64,000 nucleotides of DNA from Shimia sp. R9_2. GTDB lineage: Bacteria; Pseudomonadota; Alphaproteobacteria; Rhodobacterales; Rhodobacteraceae. The DNA lies in contig NZ_JAGHRO010000002.1 in NCBI RefSeq assembly GCF_017743735.1, positions 310,001 through 374,000 on the forward strand. Reading direction: 5' to 3'. Positions within the stretch are counted from its first letter, which is position 1. Every line of letters starts with the position of its first letter. A program made the translations under genes and the position numbers. The notes beneath the pieces were generated by a model, which did no database searches, was not told the DNA's origin, and worked only from the letters and a program-made list of their open reading frames with translations. Shown piece after piece: positions 24,136 to 34,114 of the stretch.

Positions 24136-25169
24136 GCACTCTTGAAAAACTTCCCGTCACCGTGATCACCGGTTTTCTGGGATCAGGCAAAACGACACTG
24201 GTGCGCAACCTGATGACCAAACCACAGGGCAAACGCCTTGCGGTGATCGTCAATGAATTTGGCGATGTCGGTGTGGACGGCGAGATCCTGAAATCCTGCG
24301 CCATCCCGGATTGCCCGGCGGAAAACATCATGGAGCTGGCCAACGGCTGCATCTGCTGCACCGTGGCGGATGATTTTATCCCCACCATCGAAGCCCTTAT
24401 GCAGCTTGAGCCGCGCCCCGAGCACATTCTGATTGAAACCTCCGGCCTGGCCCTGCCAAAGCCGCTGCTGAAAGCCTTTGACTGGCCCGATATCCGTTCC
24501 AAAATCACCGTGGACGGCGTGATCGCGCTGGCCGATGCCGAAGCGGTTGCCGATGGCCGTTTTGCCCCTGATGTGGCCGCAGTGGATGCCCAGCGCGAGG
24601 CCGACGAAGGTCTGGATCACGAAACCCCGCTATCCGAGGTTTTCGAAGATCAGATCAGCTGCGCGGACATCGTTCTTCTGACCAAACCGGATCTTGCAGG
24701 CCCCGAAGGTGTGGCCAAAGCCAAAGAAATCGTGCTGGCCGAAGCGCCGCGTCCCCTGCCTGTGGTCGAAGTGGCCGAAGGCGAAGTGGATCCACGCGTG
24801 ATCCTCGGTCTGGAAGCCGCCGCCGAAGACGATCTGGAGGCTCGCCCCTCCCATCACGATGGGCACCACGACCACGAACATGACGATTTCGAAAGCGTTG
24901 TGATCGACGTGCCAGAGCAGAGCGATCCCGCAGCTTTTGCCGCCAAGATCGAGAAAATGGCAAAAGATCTCAACATCCTGCGCGTCAAAGGTTATGCCGC
25001 CGTTGAAGGCAAACCCATGCGTCTGCTGGTGCAGGCTGTGGGCGCACGCGTGCGCCATCAGTTTGACCGCCCATGGAAGCCTGAAGAAGGCCGTCAGGGC
25101 CGCATGGTCGTGATTGCGGAACATGATGACGTAAATGTGGATGCGATCCGCGCCGCTCTGGTAGACTAA
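24132..25169 (+). CDS. cobW: CobW-type GTPase, cobalt chaperone
   Basis: The 345-residue protein is a G3E GTPase with Walker A GFLGSGKTTL (residues 14-23), the VIVNEFG switch, the metal-binding CxCC motif in NGCICCTV and a His-rich loop (HHDGHHDHEHDD) near residue 240. CobW supplies cobalt to the aerobic cobaltochelatase CobNST, and cobN follows directly. The ATG overlaps the DUF1636 stop (ATGA). The C-terminal CobW_C domain is complete (RVKGYAAVEGKPMRLLVQAVG). Confidence 0.95.
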   Translation: MSTLEKLPVTVITGFLGSGKTTLVRNLMTKPQGKRLAVIVNEFGDVGVDGEILKSCAIPDCPAENIMELANGCICCTVADDFIPTIEALMQLEPRPEHILIETSGLALPKPLLKAFDWPDIRSKITVDGVIALADAEAVADGRFAPDVAAVDAQREADEGLDHETPLSEVFEDQISCADIVLLTKPDLAGPEGVAKAKEIVLAEAPRPLPVVEVAEGEVDPRVILGLEAAAEDDLEARPSHHDGHHDHEHDDFESVVIDVPEQSDPAAFAAKIEKMAKDLNILRVKGYAAVEGKPMRLLVQAVGARVRHQFDRPWKPEEGRQGRMVVIAEHDDVNVDAIRAALVD

Positions 25170-25175
25170 ACGCCC

Positions 25176-28100
25176 ATGCATGTAGTCTTTCGCGAAAGCC
25201 ACGGTCTTGATGAGGCCGAAACCCCAATGGATCTGGGTCAGTCACCGGCTGACCTTGTGGTGCTGTCGTTTTCCGACAGCGATCTGGGGGCTTTCGCGGC
25301 AGGCTGGCATCGCAGCAATGGCGATCTGCCCACGCTGCGCCTTGCCAATCTGACAGCCTTGAAACACCCGCTGTCGGTCGACACCTATATTGACCAAACA
25401 CTGTCTGGCGCCAAAGCCATCCTGATCCGCCTGATTGGCGGCATTTCCTATTGGCAATATGGAATCCAGCAGGTGCAGGCATTGGCTGCGGAAAAAGGCA
25501 TCGCCCTTGCCGTACTGCCCGCAGACGGGCGGCCCGATACACGGCTGGATGAAGTCTCCACCCTTCCGGTGTCCACCCTGCACCGCCTGACCCATCTCTG
25601 TGACACTGGTGGCGCGGTTGCCGCGCAGGCCGCACTGGCGCAGCTGGCATTGGCCGCAGGGCTCTATGCAAAGCCGGTCATGGGCTCCAAAGCGCTGCCC
25701 GATCACGGCGGTTGGACGCCTGAGACGGGCCTGTCTGACCCGCTCACCGGGCGTGATACTGCAAAGCCTCTGATTGCCCTGACGTTCTATCGCGCCTACG
25801 TTAGCGCCGCGGACACCGCCCCGATTGAGGCGCTGTTTGAAGAATTTCGCGGACGTGGCTTTGATGTTGTGGGGCTGTTTGCCCCCTCCCTCAAAGTGCA
25901 CGCCTCCGCCGCTTGGCTGGCCGACACCCTCCGCGATCTGAAACCCGCCGCGATTGTGAACGCCACCTCTTTCTCCGGCAAGGGCGCGGATGGCACCTCG
26001 CCTCTGGACGCCACCGAAGCACCGGTCTTTCAGGTGGCGCTGGCCACCTCCCGCACGAAAGCCTGGGCAGAGGCAGAGCGCGGCCTTGCCCCTTCCGATC
26101 TCGCCATGCACGTTGTGTTGCCAGAGGTCGACGGCCGTCTCTTTGCCGGCGTGAGCTCCTTCAAGGAACCCGGTAAAAAAGACGAAGCGCTGGAGTATTC
26201 CCGCTTTGCCCACCGCCCGTTGCCTGACCGCATCACCGCCATTGCGGATAAGGTCGAAGGCTGGGTGCGGCTGGCACAGAAATCCAATGCAGACAAACAC
26301 CTGGCCTGTGTGCTGTCGACCTATCCGGGCAAAGACTGGAACATGGCGCACGCCGTCGGGCTCGACCCGCTTGCCAGTGTTGAGGCGATCCTGTCTGATT
26401 TTGCCGATGACGGCTTTGACACCGGAAACGGCGAGGCAGCGCCTCTTGCAGACGCACTGCTCGGCGAAACGATCTCTTGGTCGCTGGCCGATTACAAAAC
26501 TGCACTGACCTCCCTGCCAGAAACGCTGCAGGCAGATCTCGCAGAGGCTTGGGGCGCACCGGAGGATGATCCAACCGTTGCGGATGGTGCGTTCACCTTC
26601 AAGGCTACAAAACGCGGCAATATCCTGATCGCGCTACAGCCGGAACGGGGCACCGATCTGATCCGCGAAGACGAATACCACGATCTCTCCCGCGTTCCGC
26701 GCCATTCCTACGTGGCCTTCTACCTCTGGCTCCGTCAAACTCAGGCCACCGATGCGCTGTTGCACATCGGCGCCCATGGCACACTGGAATGGCTGCCCGG
26801 CAAATCCGTGGCCCTCTCCGAGGCCTGCTGGCCCGAGGCGCTTATTGGCGACGTGCCGGTGATCTACCCGTTTATCGTGAACGACCCCGGCGAGGCGGCG
26901 CAGGCCAAGCGTCGCATCAACGCGCTCACCCTTGGCCACGTGCCGCCCCCGCTGAAAGCCAGCGCCACACCACAGCGGTTTGCGCGGCTTGAAACCCTGC
27001 TGGACGAGTTCTCCAACGCTGACGGCCTTGATCCCAAACGGCGCGACCGGCTGCAATCGGACATCAAAGACGAAGCCGAGGCGCTTGGTTTGCAATCAGA
27101 ACTTGGGCTGGATGACGCCACCTCTCTGGCAGAGGTGATCACCCGCATCGACACCTTTGTCTGCGACATCAAGGAAAGCCAATTTGGCGACGGCCTGCAT
27201 GTGTTTGGCCGCGCCCCCACCATCGCAGACGCGTTTGACGCCAGCGCCTCGGCTGATGCCGAACGCGCATCCCTGACCCGCGCGCTGGCTGGCAAACGCA
27301 TCGAGGCAGGCCCCTCCGGATCGCCGTATCGAGGGCGCAAAGACGTGCTGCCCACAGGCCGCAATCTTTTCACCACCGATCCGCGTTCCGTGCCCTCACG
27401 CTCCGCCTACGCCCAAGGCGTGAAACTGGCCGAAGAGCTGGTGCGCCGCCACCTTCAGGAAGAGGGCGACTATCCCAAAAAACTGATCGTCGATCTCTGG
27501 GGCAGCGCCACCATGCGCACCGCAGGCGAAGAATTTGCCATGGCGCTGCACCTTTTGGGCGCAAAACCTGTTTGGGACGAAGGCAGCGAGCGCGTCTCCG
27601 GCGTTGAAATCCTGCCCATCGCGCTGCTGGACCGCCCCCGCATTGACGTCACCCTGCGTGTCTCCGGCCTGTTCCGCGATGTCTTCCCAACGCTGAGCAC
27701 ACTCTTTGGTCAGGCGGTCAAAGCTCTGGCAGAACGCGACGAAGCCGCCGATTGGAATCCCTTCGCGGGCCGCATCACCGCGCCAAGGGTCTACGGCCCC
27801 GCGCCCGGCAGCTACGGCCTTGGCATGGGCCACGACATCGAAAACTACTCGGAAGAAGGCCGCAAAGCCGCAGGCGAGGCTTGGCTCAACGCGTCATCCT
27901 ATGCCTTTGACGGCGACAAGATCACCAAAGACGCGGATGGCATCCGCGCGCTGGTGGGCGCCGCTGACAGCTTTGTGCATTTGCAGGACATGCCCGAAAC
28001 CGACCTCCTGCTGGCGTCCGATTATGCCACCCACGAGGCGGGCTTTGCCGCCGCGCAAAAGATCACCGGCGGCAACGCGAACCTCTATCATGTGGACAAC

Positions 28101-28466
28101 ACCAACCCGGAAAATCCCCGCGCCCGCAGCCTCACCGAGGAAATCGCACGGGTGGTACATGCCCGCGCCACCAACCCGGATTGGCTAGCAGGCATGATGC
28201 GCCATGGTTTCCGGGGCGGTGCCGAAATCGCGGCCACGCTGGAGCATATGGCCGCTTTTGCCAATCTCGCAGGCGCGGTGCCGCCACAGCTGTTTGATGC
28301 CTATCACGACGCCACTTTGGGCGACGCAGAGGTGGTCACCTTCCTTGAAAAGGAAAACCCGCCGGCGCTGGCCGCCATGCGTGACCGCTTTGCCGCGCTG
28401 CATGAGGCCGGTATCTGGATCACCCGCCGCAATTCCATTCTCGCAGAGCTGGAACGTCTGGCATGA
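25176..28466 (+). CDS. cobN: Aerobic cobaltochelatase large subunit CobN
   Basis: The 1096-residue protein matches CobN, which together with CobS and CobT inserts Co2+ into hydrogenobyrinic acid a,c-diamide with ATP. Recognisable parts are RLIGGISYWQYG near the N-terminus, FKATKRGNILIALQPERG, LHIGAHGTLEWLPGK, VYGPAPGSYGLGMGHDIENY and YHVDNTNPENPRARSL. It is somewhat shorter than the roughly 1250-residue enzymes of other bacteria, but this size is common in Rhodobacterales. CobS and CobT are not in the window. It starts six bases after cobW and overlaps cobG by four bases. Confidence 0.95.
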   Translation: MHVVFRESHGLDEAETPMDLGQSPADLVVLSFSDSDLGAFAAGWHRSNGDLPTLRLANLTALKHPLSVDTYIDQTLSGAKAILIRLIGGISYWQYGIQQVQALAAEKGIALAVLPADGRPDTRLDEVSTLPVSTLHRLTHLCDTGGAVAAQAALAQLALAAGLYAKPVMGSKALPDHGGWTPETGLSDPLTGRDTAKPLIALTFYRAYVSAADTAPIEALFEEFRGRGFDVVGLFAPSLKVHASAAWLADTLRDLKPAAIVNATSFSGKGADGTSPLDATEAPVFQVALATSRTKAWAEAERGLAPSDLAMHVVLPEVDGRLFAGVSSFKEPGKKDEALEYSRFAHRPLPDRITAIADKVEGWVRLAQKSNADKHLACVLSTYPGKDWNMAHAVGLDPLASVEAILSDFADDGFDTGNGEAAPLADALLGETISWSLADYKTALTSLPETLQADLAEAWGAPEDDPTVADGAFTFKATKRGNILIALQPERGTDLIREDEYHDLSRVPRHSYVAFYLWLRQTQATDALLHIGAHGTLEWLPGKSVALSEACWPEALIGDVPVIYPFIVNDPGEAAQAKRRINALTLGHVPPPLKASATPQRFARLETLLDEFSNADGLDPKRRDRLQSDIKDEAEALGLQSELGLDDATSLAEVITRIDTFVCDIKESQFGDGLHVFGRAPTIADAFDASASADAERASLTRALAGKRIEAGPSGSPYRGRKDVLPTGRNLFTTDPRSVPSRSAYAQGVKLAEELVRRHLQEEGDYPKKLIVDLWGSATMRTAGEEFAMALHLLGAKPVWDEGSERVSGVEILPIALLDRPRIDVTLRVSGLFRDVFPTLSTLFGQAVKALAERDEAADWNPFAGRITAPRVYGPAPGSYGLGMGHDIENYSEEGRKAAGEAWLNASSYAFDGDKITKDADGIRALVGAADSFVHLQDMPETDLLLASDYATHEAGFAAAQKITGGNANLYHVDNTNPENPRARSLTEEIARVVHARATNPDWLAGMMRHGFRGGAEIAATLEHMAAFANLAGAVPPQLFDAYHDATLGDAEVVTFLEKENPPALAAMRDRFAALHEAGIWITRRNSILAELERLA

Positions 28467-29596
28467 CCCGCCCCAGCGCCAAAGGCTGGTGCCCCGGCGC
28501 CTATAAGCCGATGATGTCCGGAGACGGTCTGGTGGTGCGCGTGCGCCCGATGCTGGCGCGGCTCACACAGGCGCAGGTGCTGGGCCTCTGCGCCACCGCA
28601 CTTGAGTTTGGCTCCGGCCTGATTGACCTCACCAGCCGCGCCAACCTGCAAATCCGTGGCGTGGCGGAGGCCGATCACGAGGCGGTTCTGGCGCGTCTTG
28701 CAGATCTCGGCCTGCTGCCCGATGACCCCCTGCTGGAAAGCCGCCGCAACATCCTGATCCCGCCGCTCTGGCAAGCCGGAGACGAAACCGACCAGATCGC
28801 AAACGCGCTGGTGGCCCGTCTGGGCGACTTCCCCGAGCTGCCCGCCAAAATGGGCTTTGCCATCGACATCGACGGCGCACCGCAATTCATACAGAACTCC
28901 GCCGATTTCCGGCTGGAGCGCACCTCTGAGGGCGCGTTGATCCTGCGTGCAGACGGCGCGTCCCGTGGGCGTCCGGTCACCGCCGCCACCGCAGTGGATA
29001 CGCTGATTGACATGGCGCAGTGGTTTGTCAAAACCGATGGCCCAAGCCGCCGCCGCATGGCCGCCCATGTGGCCATGACGCCCCTGCCCGTCGACTGGCA
29101 AGCCGCTTTGCCCACCGCCCCCGCAGCGGCTCTGCGCCCCGGCGCAACCGCCCTTGGCACCGTTTTTGGCGCGGCCTTTGGCCAGATCGAAGCCACCGCG
29201 CTGGCCGCATTGGTGCAGACAACACAAGCCGATGCGATGCGCGTGACACCTTGGCGGCTTTTCCTGCTCGAAGGGGTGGAACCGGTTGAAACCGCCGATT
29301 TCATCACCGAATTCAGTGATCCTCTGCTGAGCATTGATGCCTGCCCCGGCGCGCCATTGTGCACCTCCTCCTCCGTTGAGACCCGCCCGCTTGCCCGCGC
29401 CTTGGCCGCCACCGCGCGCGGCGCACTGCATGTCTCCGGCTGCGCCAAAGGCTGCGCCCGCCCGCGCCCCTGCGCCACCACCCTTGTGGGCAACAACGGC
29501 GCATTTGATCTTGTCAAAAACGGCCGTCCATGGGATGCGCCCACAAAAACCGGCCTCACGCCGGACCAGCTGACCACCGCCTTGGGAGAATTTTGA
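28463..29596 (+). CDS. cobG: Precorrin-3B synthase
   Basis: The 377-residue protein resembles sulfite/nitrite reductases and matches CobG, the O2-dependent enzyme that makes precorrin-3B from precorrin-3A. The [4Fe-4S]-siroheme-type cysteines are present as CPGAPLC and CAKGCARP near residues 292-335. Its presence marks the pathway as the aerobic one. It overlaps cobN by four bases and its stop shares one base with the cobH ATG. Confidence 0.93.
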   Translation: MTRPSAKGWCPGAYKPMMSGDGLVVRVRPMLARLTQAQVLGLCATALEFGSGLIDLTSRANLQIRGVAEADHEAVLARLADLGLLPDDPLLESRRNILIPPLWQAGDETDQIANALVARLGDFPELPAKMGFAIDIDGAPQFIQNSADFRLERTSEGALILRADGASRGRPVTAATAVDTLIDMAQWFVKTDGPSRRRMAAHVAMTPLPVDWQAALPTAPAAALRPGATALGTVFGAAFGQIEATALAALVQTTQADAMRVTPWRLFLLEGVEPVETADFITEFSDPLLSIDACPGAPLCTSSSVETRPLARALAATARGALHVSGCAKGCARPRPCATTLVGNNGAFDLVKNGRPWDAPTKTGLTPDQLTTALGEF

Positions 29597-30225
29597 TGCC
29601 TTACGAATATGAGAAGAATGGTCAGGCGATCTATGATGAAAGCTTTGCCACCATTCGCCGCGAGGCAGCACTAGACGGCTTTGACGCAGACGAAGAACAG
29701 GTTGTTGTGCGCATGATCCACGCCGCCGGCATGGTTGGTCTGGAGCAGCATGTGAAATTCACCCCCGGGATGGTGGCTGCCGCCCGCAAAGCCATGGAGG
29801 ACGGCGCGCCGATCTTCTGTGATGCGCGTATGGTCAGCGAAGGCGTGACCCGCCCGCGCCTGCCTGCGGACAATGATGTGATCTGCACCCTGCACGCCGA
29901 AGGCATCCACGATCTTGCCAAAGAGATGGGCAACACCCGCTCTGCGGCCGCGCTGGAACATTGGCGTGACCGTCTGGGCGGAGCTATTGTGGCCATCGGC
30001 AACGCGCCAACCGCGCTGTTTCACCTCCTGAACATGCTCGAAGATCCCGAGTGTCCCCGCCCCGCCGCCATCATCGGCTGCCCCGTGGGCTTTGTCGGCG
30101 CGATGGAAAGCAAAGACGCGCTTTGGGCGGACCAGCCCGTGCCCTGCATGATTGTCGAAGGCCGCCTTGGTGGCTCCGCCATGACAGTGGCAGCGATCAA
30201 CGCCATCGCGAGCCGCAAAGAATGA
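29596..30225 (+). CDS. cobH: Precorrin-8X methylmutase
   Basis: This 209-residue protein moves the methyl group from C11 to C12 to give hydrogenobyrinic acid. VRMIHAAGMVGLEQHVKF holds the catalytic His near residue 42, and FCDARMVSEGV and GCPVGFVGAMESKDAL are typical of the family. The start shares a base with the cobG stop, and the gene overlaps cobI as ATGA. Confidence 0.95.
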   Translation: MPYEYEKNGQAIYDESFATIRREAALDGFDADEEQVVVRMIHAAGMVGLEQHVKFTPGMVAAARKAMEDGAPIFCDARMVSEGVTRPRLPADNDVICTLHAEGIHDLAKEMGNTRSAAALEHWRDRLGGAIVAIGNAPTALFHLLNMLEDPECPRPAAIIGCPVGFVGAMESKDALWADQPVPCMIVEGRLGGSAMTVAAINAIASRKE

Positions 30226-30953
30226 GCGCGCCCGGCACAATCCACGGCGTTGGCCTCGGCCCCGGCGATCCCGACCTCATGAGCGTGCGCGCGCACCGTC
30301 TTTTGACCGGTGCCAAACATGTGGCCTTCTTCCGCAAGGCAGGCCGCAAAGGCCAAGCCCGCCAGATCGTCGAAGGGCTTCTGCCCGAGGGTGTGATCGA
30401 ATTTCCGATGGAGTATCCGGTCACCACCGAAATCCCGCTGTCTGATCCGCGCTACAATGAAATCCTGTCAGAGTTTTACGAGGATGTGACACAGCATCTG
30501 ATCCGCCTCGCGCAGGCTGGTGATGATGTTGTTGTGCTTTGTGAGGGCGACCCGTTCTTTTACGGATCCTTCATGCACATCTATGAGCGCGTGCGCAAAG
30601 TCGTGCCCGTAAAAGTCGTCCCCGCCATCACCGGTATGTCCGGCGCGTGGACCGCCACAGGCGCCCCGATCACCTGGGGTGACGACGTGCTCACCGTGCT
30701 CACCGGCACCCTGCCGCAAGACACGCTGAGCGACTACATCGCGCGCACCGACTCGCTGGTGGTGATGAAAATCGGCACCAACTTTGAGAAGGCCATCGCC
30801 GCCCTCAAATCCGCAGGCCGCTACGAGGATGCCTGGATCGTGCAATACGCCACCATGCCCAAGCAGACGGTGACAAAACTTTCGGAAATGACAGACGACG
30901 TGACCCCCTATTTTTCCATCATCGTTGTACACGGTCAGGGGCGCCGCCCATGA
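30222..30953 (+). CDS. cobI: Precorrin-2 C20-methyltransferase
   Basis: The 243-residue protein has the tetrapyrrole methylase fold: GVGLGPGDPDLMSVRA at the start, ALCEGDPFFYGSF-like VVLCEGDPFFYGSFMHIY in the middle, and PAITGMSGAWTATG for SAM binding. CobI transfers a methyl group to C20 of precorrin-2. The ATG lies in the cobH stop overlap (ATGA), so the true reading frame begins there and not further upstream. Confidence 0.93.
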   Translation: MSAPGTIHGVGLGPGDPDLMSVRAHRLLTGAKHVAFFRKAGRKGQARQIVEGLLPEGVIEFPMEYPVTTEIPLSDPRYNEILSEFYEDVTQHLIRLAQAGDDVVVLCEGDPFFYGSFMHIYERVRKVVPVKVVPAITGMSGAWTATGAPITWGDDVLTVLTGTLPQDTLSDYIARTDSLVVMKIGTNFEKAIAALKSAGRYEDAWIVQYATMPKQTVTKLSEMTDDVTPYFSIIVVHGQGRRP

Positions 30954-31714
30954 GTACGTCAGAACAAGGCTGGGTCCAGATCGTGGGCATTGGCCCCGGT
31001 GATGAAGCGCTGGTGACCCCACAGGTACAGGCCGCGCTGGCCGAAGCCACTGACGCAGTGGGTTATATCCCCTATATGGAACGTGTGGCAGCCAACCCGA
31101 ACCTGACCCTGCACTCGTCAGACAACCGTGTTGAAATCGACCGCTCCCGCCATGCGCTGGAAATGGCCTCTGAGGGCAAACGTGTGGTTGTGGTCTCCTC
31201 CGGCGATCCGGGCGTGTTTGCCATGGCTGCTGCGGTGTTTGAAGCGGTGGAACATGGCGAGGCCGCATGGCGCGATCTCGACATCCGCGTGCTGCCCGGC
31301 ATCACAGCAATGCTGGCGGCCTCTGCGGCATGTGGCGCGCCGCTTGGCCATGATTTCTGCGCCATCAATCTCAGCGACAATCTTAAACCTTGGGAGCTGA
31401 TCGACAAACGCCTGCGTCTGGCCGCTGAGGCAGATTTCGCCATGGCTTTCTACAACCCGCGCTCCAAGTCCCGCCCAGAAGGCTTTGAAAAGGCACTTAA
31501 AACCCTAAAAGACACCTGTAGTGACAACCGCCCGATGATCTTTGCCCGCAATGTGTCCCGCCCGGACCAGACGATCAAGATCGTGCCACTTCAAGACACC
31601 ACGCCAGATATGGCAGACATGCGCACCGTGGTGCTGCTTGGCTCCAGCCAGACCCGCATCATCACGCGCGACGGCGCGCCGATTGTCTACACGCCTCGGT
31701 CGGTGGCTGGCTAA
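30950..31714 (+). CDS. cobJ: Precorrin-3B C17-methyltransferase
   Basis: The 254-residue methyltransferase causes ring contraction by methylating C17 of precorrin-3B. It has GIGPGDEALVTPQVQAAL, VVVVSSGDPGVFAMAAAVFE, PGITAMLAASAACGAPLGHDFCAINLSD and AMAFYNPRSKSR; the latter two are characteristic for CobJ/CbiH. It overlaps cobI by four bases and is the last gene before the inverted cobK. Confidence 0.95.
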   Translation: MSTSEQGWVQIVGIGPGDEALVTPQVQAALAEATDAVGYIPYMERVAANPNLTLHSSDNRVEIDRSRHALEMASEGKRVVVVSSGDPGVFAMAAAVFEAVEHGEAAWRDLDIRVLPGITAMLAASAACGAPLGHDFCAINLSDNLKPWELIDKRLRLAAEADFAMAFYNPRSKSRPEGFEKALKTLKDTCSDNRPMIFARNVSRPDQTIKIVPLQDTTPDMADMRTVVLLGSSQTRIITRDGAPIVYTPRSVAG

Positions 31715-31822
31715 ATGTCAGTCATGGCCCCTCGCCAAAAGGGCCGCGACCGATCCTGGGAGGAAGCAAAGTGCCCTCCCGTGGGGAGGGTCGGGCGCGG
31801 CCCGTCTACGCCGGGCCAAACT

Positions 31823-32557
31823 TCAGTTTTTAGCCCAAGCCAGAATCTCTTCCGAAGTGGCAACCGCCGCCCTCGGCGGCAGCTTAGGGCGATCGATCAT
31901 AATCACCGGAATGTTCAACGCCCGCGCCGCGTGCAGCTTGGCCTCCGCCCCGATGCCCCCCGCGTTTTTGCAAACCACCGCCTCGACGCCGTGCTGCTCC
32001 ATCAAGGCCCGGTCCCCAGCCACATCAAACGGTCCCCGTGCCACAACCACGGTGTGATGCGGCACGGCGGGCGGGGTCTCCGGCTGATCCACAAGGCGCA
32101 GGATATAGTGATGCTGCGGTTGCGCCGCAAAGGCAGGCAGATTGAGCTTGCCCAGCGCCAGCAGCACGCGCTTTTCGGCCCCATCCAGTGCTGCCACAGC
32201 TCCCTCAATATCCGCCACATGGCGCCAGTCATCCCCCACCTGCGCCTGCCAGACGGGACGGGTCAAAGCGATCAGCTCAACGCCCTCCTGCGCACAGGCG
32301 TGATAGGCGTTCCAGCTCATCTGCGCGGCAAAAGGATGTGTCGCATCAACCACATGGGTGATGCTATTGTCCCGCAAATAGGTGGCCAGCCCATCAACAC
32401 CGCCAAATCCGCCCACCCGCGTGGGCAAGGGCTGCTCTTTGGGCTTGGCGACACGCCCCGCATAAGAGAAAACCGCGTCAAAACCCGCGCGCGCCACAGC
32501 TTGAGCCAAAGCACTGGCCTCGGTTGTGCCGCCAAGAATAAGGAGTTTGGTTGTCAT
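31823..32557 (-). CDS. cobK: Precorrin-6A reductase
   Basis: The 244-residue NADPH-dependent enzyme reduces precorrin-6A. It has LLILGGTTEASALAQAV at the start, VDATHPFAAQMS, RPVWQ and VVCKNAGGIGAEAKLHAA near the end, all CobK traits. It is the only gene in this block on the minus strand. Its start codon overlaps the cobL start codon head-to-head (CATG), so each gene has its ribosome binding site inside the other (AAGGA for cobK). The open frame extends far upstream, but only this start gives a CobK-length protein. Confidence 0.93.
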   Translation of the reverse strand: MTTKLLILGGTTEASALAQAVARAGFDAVFSYAGRVAKPKEQPLPTRVGGFGGVDGLATYLRDNSITHVVDATHPFAAQMSWNAYHACAQEGVELIALTRPVWQAQVGDDWRHVADIEGAVAALDGAEKRVLLALGKLNLPAFAAQPQHHYILRLVDQPETPPAVPHHTVVVARGPFDVAGDRALMEQHGVEAVVCKNAGGIGAEAKLHAARALNIPVIMIDRPKLPPRAAVATSEEILAWAKN

Positions 32558-33752
32558 GTCAGTTGATCCTTGGCTCACCATCGTCGGGCTCGGCGAAGAT
32601 GGCCCAGATGGCCTTCCCCCTGCAAGCCGCAAAGCGCTTGAAGACGCCGAAGTTGTCATGGGCGCGGCGCGCCACCTGTCTCTGTTGCCACAGATCACCG
32701 CTGAGACTGTGACATGGCCCATCCCCTTCGCTGACGGCCTTACGCTTTTGCTGGAAAACCGTGGCCGCCAAACCGTTGTGCTCGCCTCCGGCGACCCGTT
32801 CTGGCACGGCGCGGGCGGCAGCCTCACCAAACATCTGGAGCTGGGTGAATGGCGCAGCTTGCCCGCCCCCTCCACCATGTCACTGGCCGCTGCCACGCTT
32901 GGCTGGCCGCTGGAAAGCACTATCACCATGGGCTTGCATGCCGCACCTTTTGCACGCCTGCGCCCGCATCTCGCCAACGGCACACGCGCCATCGTGACCC
33001 TGCGCGACGGTGACGCTGTATCTGATTTTGCCGCTTGGCTCACAGGCATCGGTTTTGGCGAAAGCACTTTGCATGTGCTTGAGGCTATCGGCGGCCCCCG
33101 CCAACGCATCCGCCAATCCGCCGCCCAAGAACTGGCCTTCAGTGACATCACACATCCCGTATCCGTCGCGATTGAGGCACAGGGCGGCCCCGCCCTCACC
33201 ACCGCCTCAGGCCGCGCGGATGCGTTTTTTGACAACGACGGTCAGATCACCAAACGCCCAGTGCGCGCCCTGACACTCTCGGCTCTGGCCCCTTTGCCCG
33301 GCGAGCACCTCTGGGACATCGGCGGCGGCTCCGGCTCCATCGCCATTGAGTGGCTGCTCGCCCACCCGCGCACCCGCGCCACCAGTGTGGAGATCAACGC
33401 GGACCGCGCCGCGCGCATCAAGGCCAATGCCACATCCCTCGGAGCCGATCGCTTGAAGGTCGTGACCGGCGCCGCACCGGAGGCCCTCGCCGGTCTGGAT
33501 GCTCCGGATGCCGTTTTCATTGGCGGTGGCATCAGCGAAGAGATGCTACAAACGGTCTGGCAGCAAATGCCCGAAGGCGCGCGTCTGGTGGCCAACGCCG
33601 TAACCCTGGAGGCCGAGGTGCTTTTGGCCAATTGGCAGTCACAAAACGGCGGCGACCTCTTGCGCATCGAGCTTGCGCATGCCAACCCCTTGGGCCGAAA
33701 ACGCGGCTGGAAATCCGCTTATCCCATTGTGCAATGGAGCGTCACAAAATGA
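32556..33752 (+). CDS. cobL: Precorrin-6Y C5,15-methyltransferase (decarboxylating)
   Basis: The 398-residue bifunctional protein joins a CbiE-like N-terminal methylase (TIVGLGEDGPDGL, LASGDPFWHGAG) to a CbiT-like C-terminal methylase (LWDIGGGSGSIAIEWL, then VFIGGGIS). Together they methylate C5 and C15 and remove the acetate carboxylate. AGGAG ten bases upstream supports the start, which overlaps that of cobK on the other strand. It overlaps cobE by four bases. Confidence 0.95.
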   Translation: MSVDPWLTIVGLGEDGPDGLPPASRKALEDAEVVMGAARHLSLLPQITAETVTWPIPFADGLTLLLENRGRQTVVLASGDPFWHGAGGSLTKHLELGEWRSLPAPSTMSLAAATLGWPLESTITMGLHAAPFARLRPHLANGTRAIVTLRDGDAVSDFAAWLTGIGFGESTLHVLEAIGGPRQRIRQSAAQELAFSDITHPVSVAIEAQGGPALTTASGRADAFFDNDGQITKRPVRALTLSALAPLPGEHLWDIGGGSGSIAIEWLLAHPRTRATSVEINADRAARIKANATSLGADRLKVVTGAAPEALAGLDAPDAVFIGGGISEEMLQTVWQQMPEGARLVANAVTLEAEVLLANWQSQNGGDLLRIELAHANPLGRKRGWKSAYPIVQWSVTK

Positions 33753-34114
33753 GAGTTGCCGGTTTTGGCTTCCGACAATCCGCCACGCTGGAAAGCCTGC
33801 AAGCCGCTTGGCAGGCCGCGCAGCCCGTGGATGTGTCAGCGCTTGCCGCACCGGAAGACAAAGCACAGGCGCAGGCATTTGCAACCTTTGCCGATGCACT
33901 CTCTCTACCTGTGATCCCCGTGTCACCACAGGATATGCACGCAGCCTCCACAGTGACCAACTCCACGAAAGTACGCGAAAAGCGCGGCACCGGCTCGGTG
34001 GCAGAAGCCTGCGCGTTGGTGGCCGCTGGCGCATCCGCCACATTGCTGCAACCCCGCGTCATCTCAGAAGACCGTATGGCCACCTGCGCCATTGCTGAAG
34101 GAAGTACCACATGA
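33749..34114 (+). CDS. cobE: CobE-like cobalamin biosynthesis protein
   Basis: The 121-residue protein matches the CobE/CbiG C-terminal family: [19 protein letters not shown] at the N-terminus, a Pro/Val-rich core and the late [19 protein letters not shown] segment. CobE is found in aerobic cob operons; its exact role is not settled. It overlaps cobL and cobM by four bases each. Confidence 0.88.
   Translation: MRVAGFGFRQSATLESLQAAWQAAQPVDVSALAAPEDKAQAQAFATFADALSLPVIPVSPQDMHAASTVTNSTKVREKRGTGSVAEACALVAAGASATLLQPRVISEDRMATCAIAEGSTT

Noticed and set aside
32558-33235. N-terminal extension of cobK by more than 220 residues
   Set aside because: It runs antisense to cobL, lacks any CobK similarity, and a good SD precedes the shorter start.
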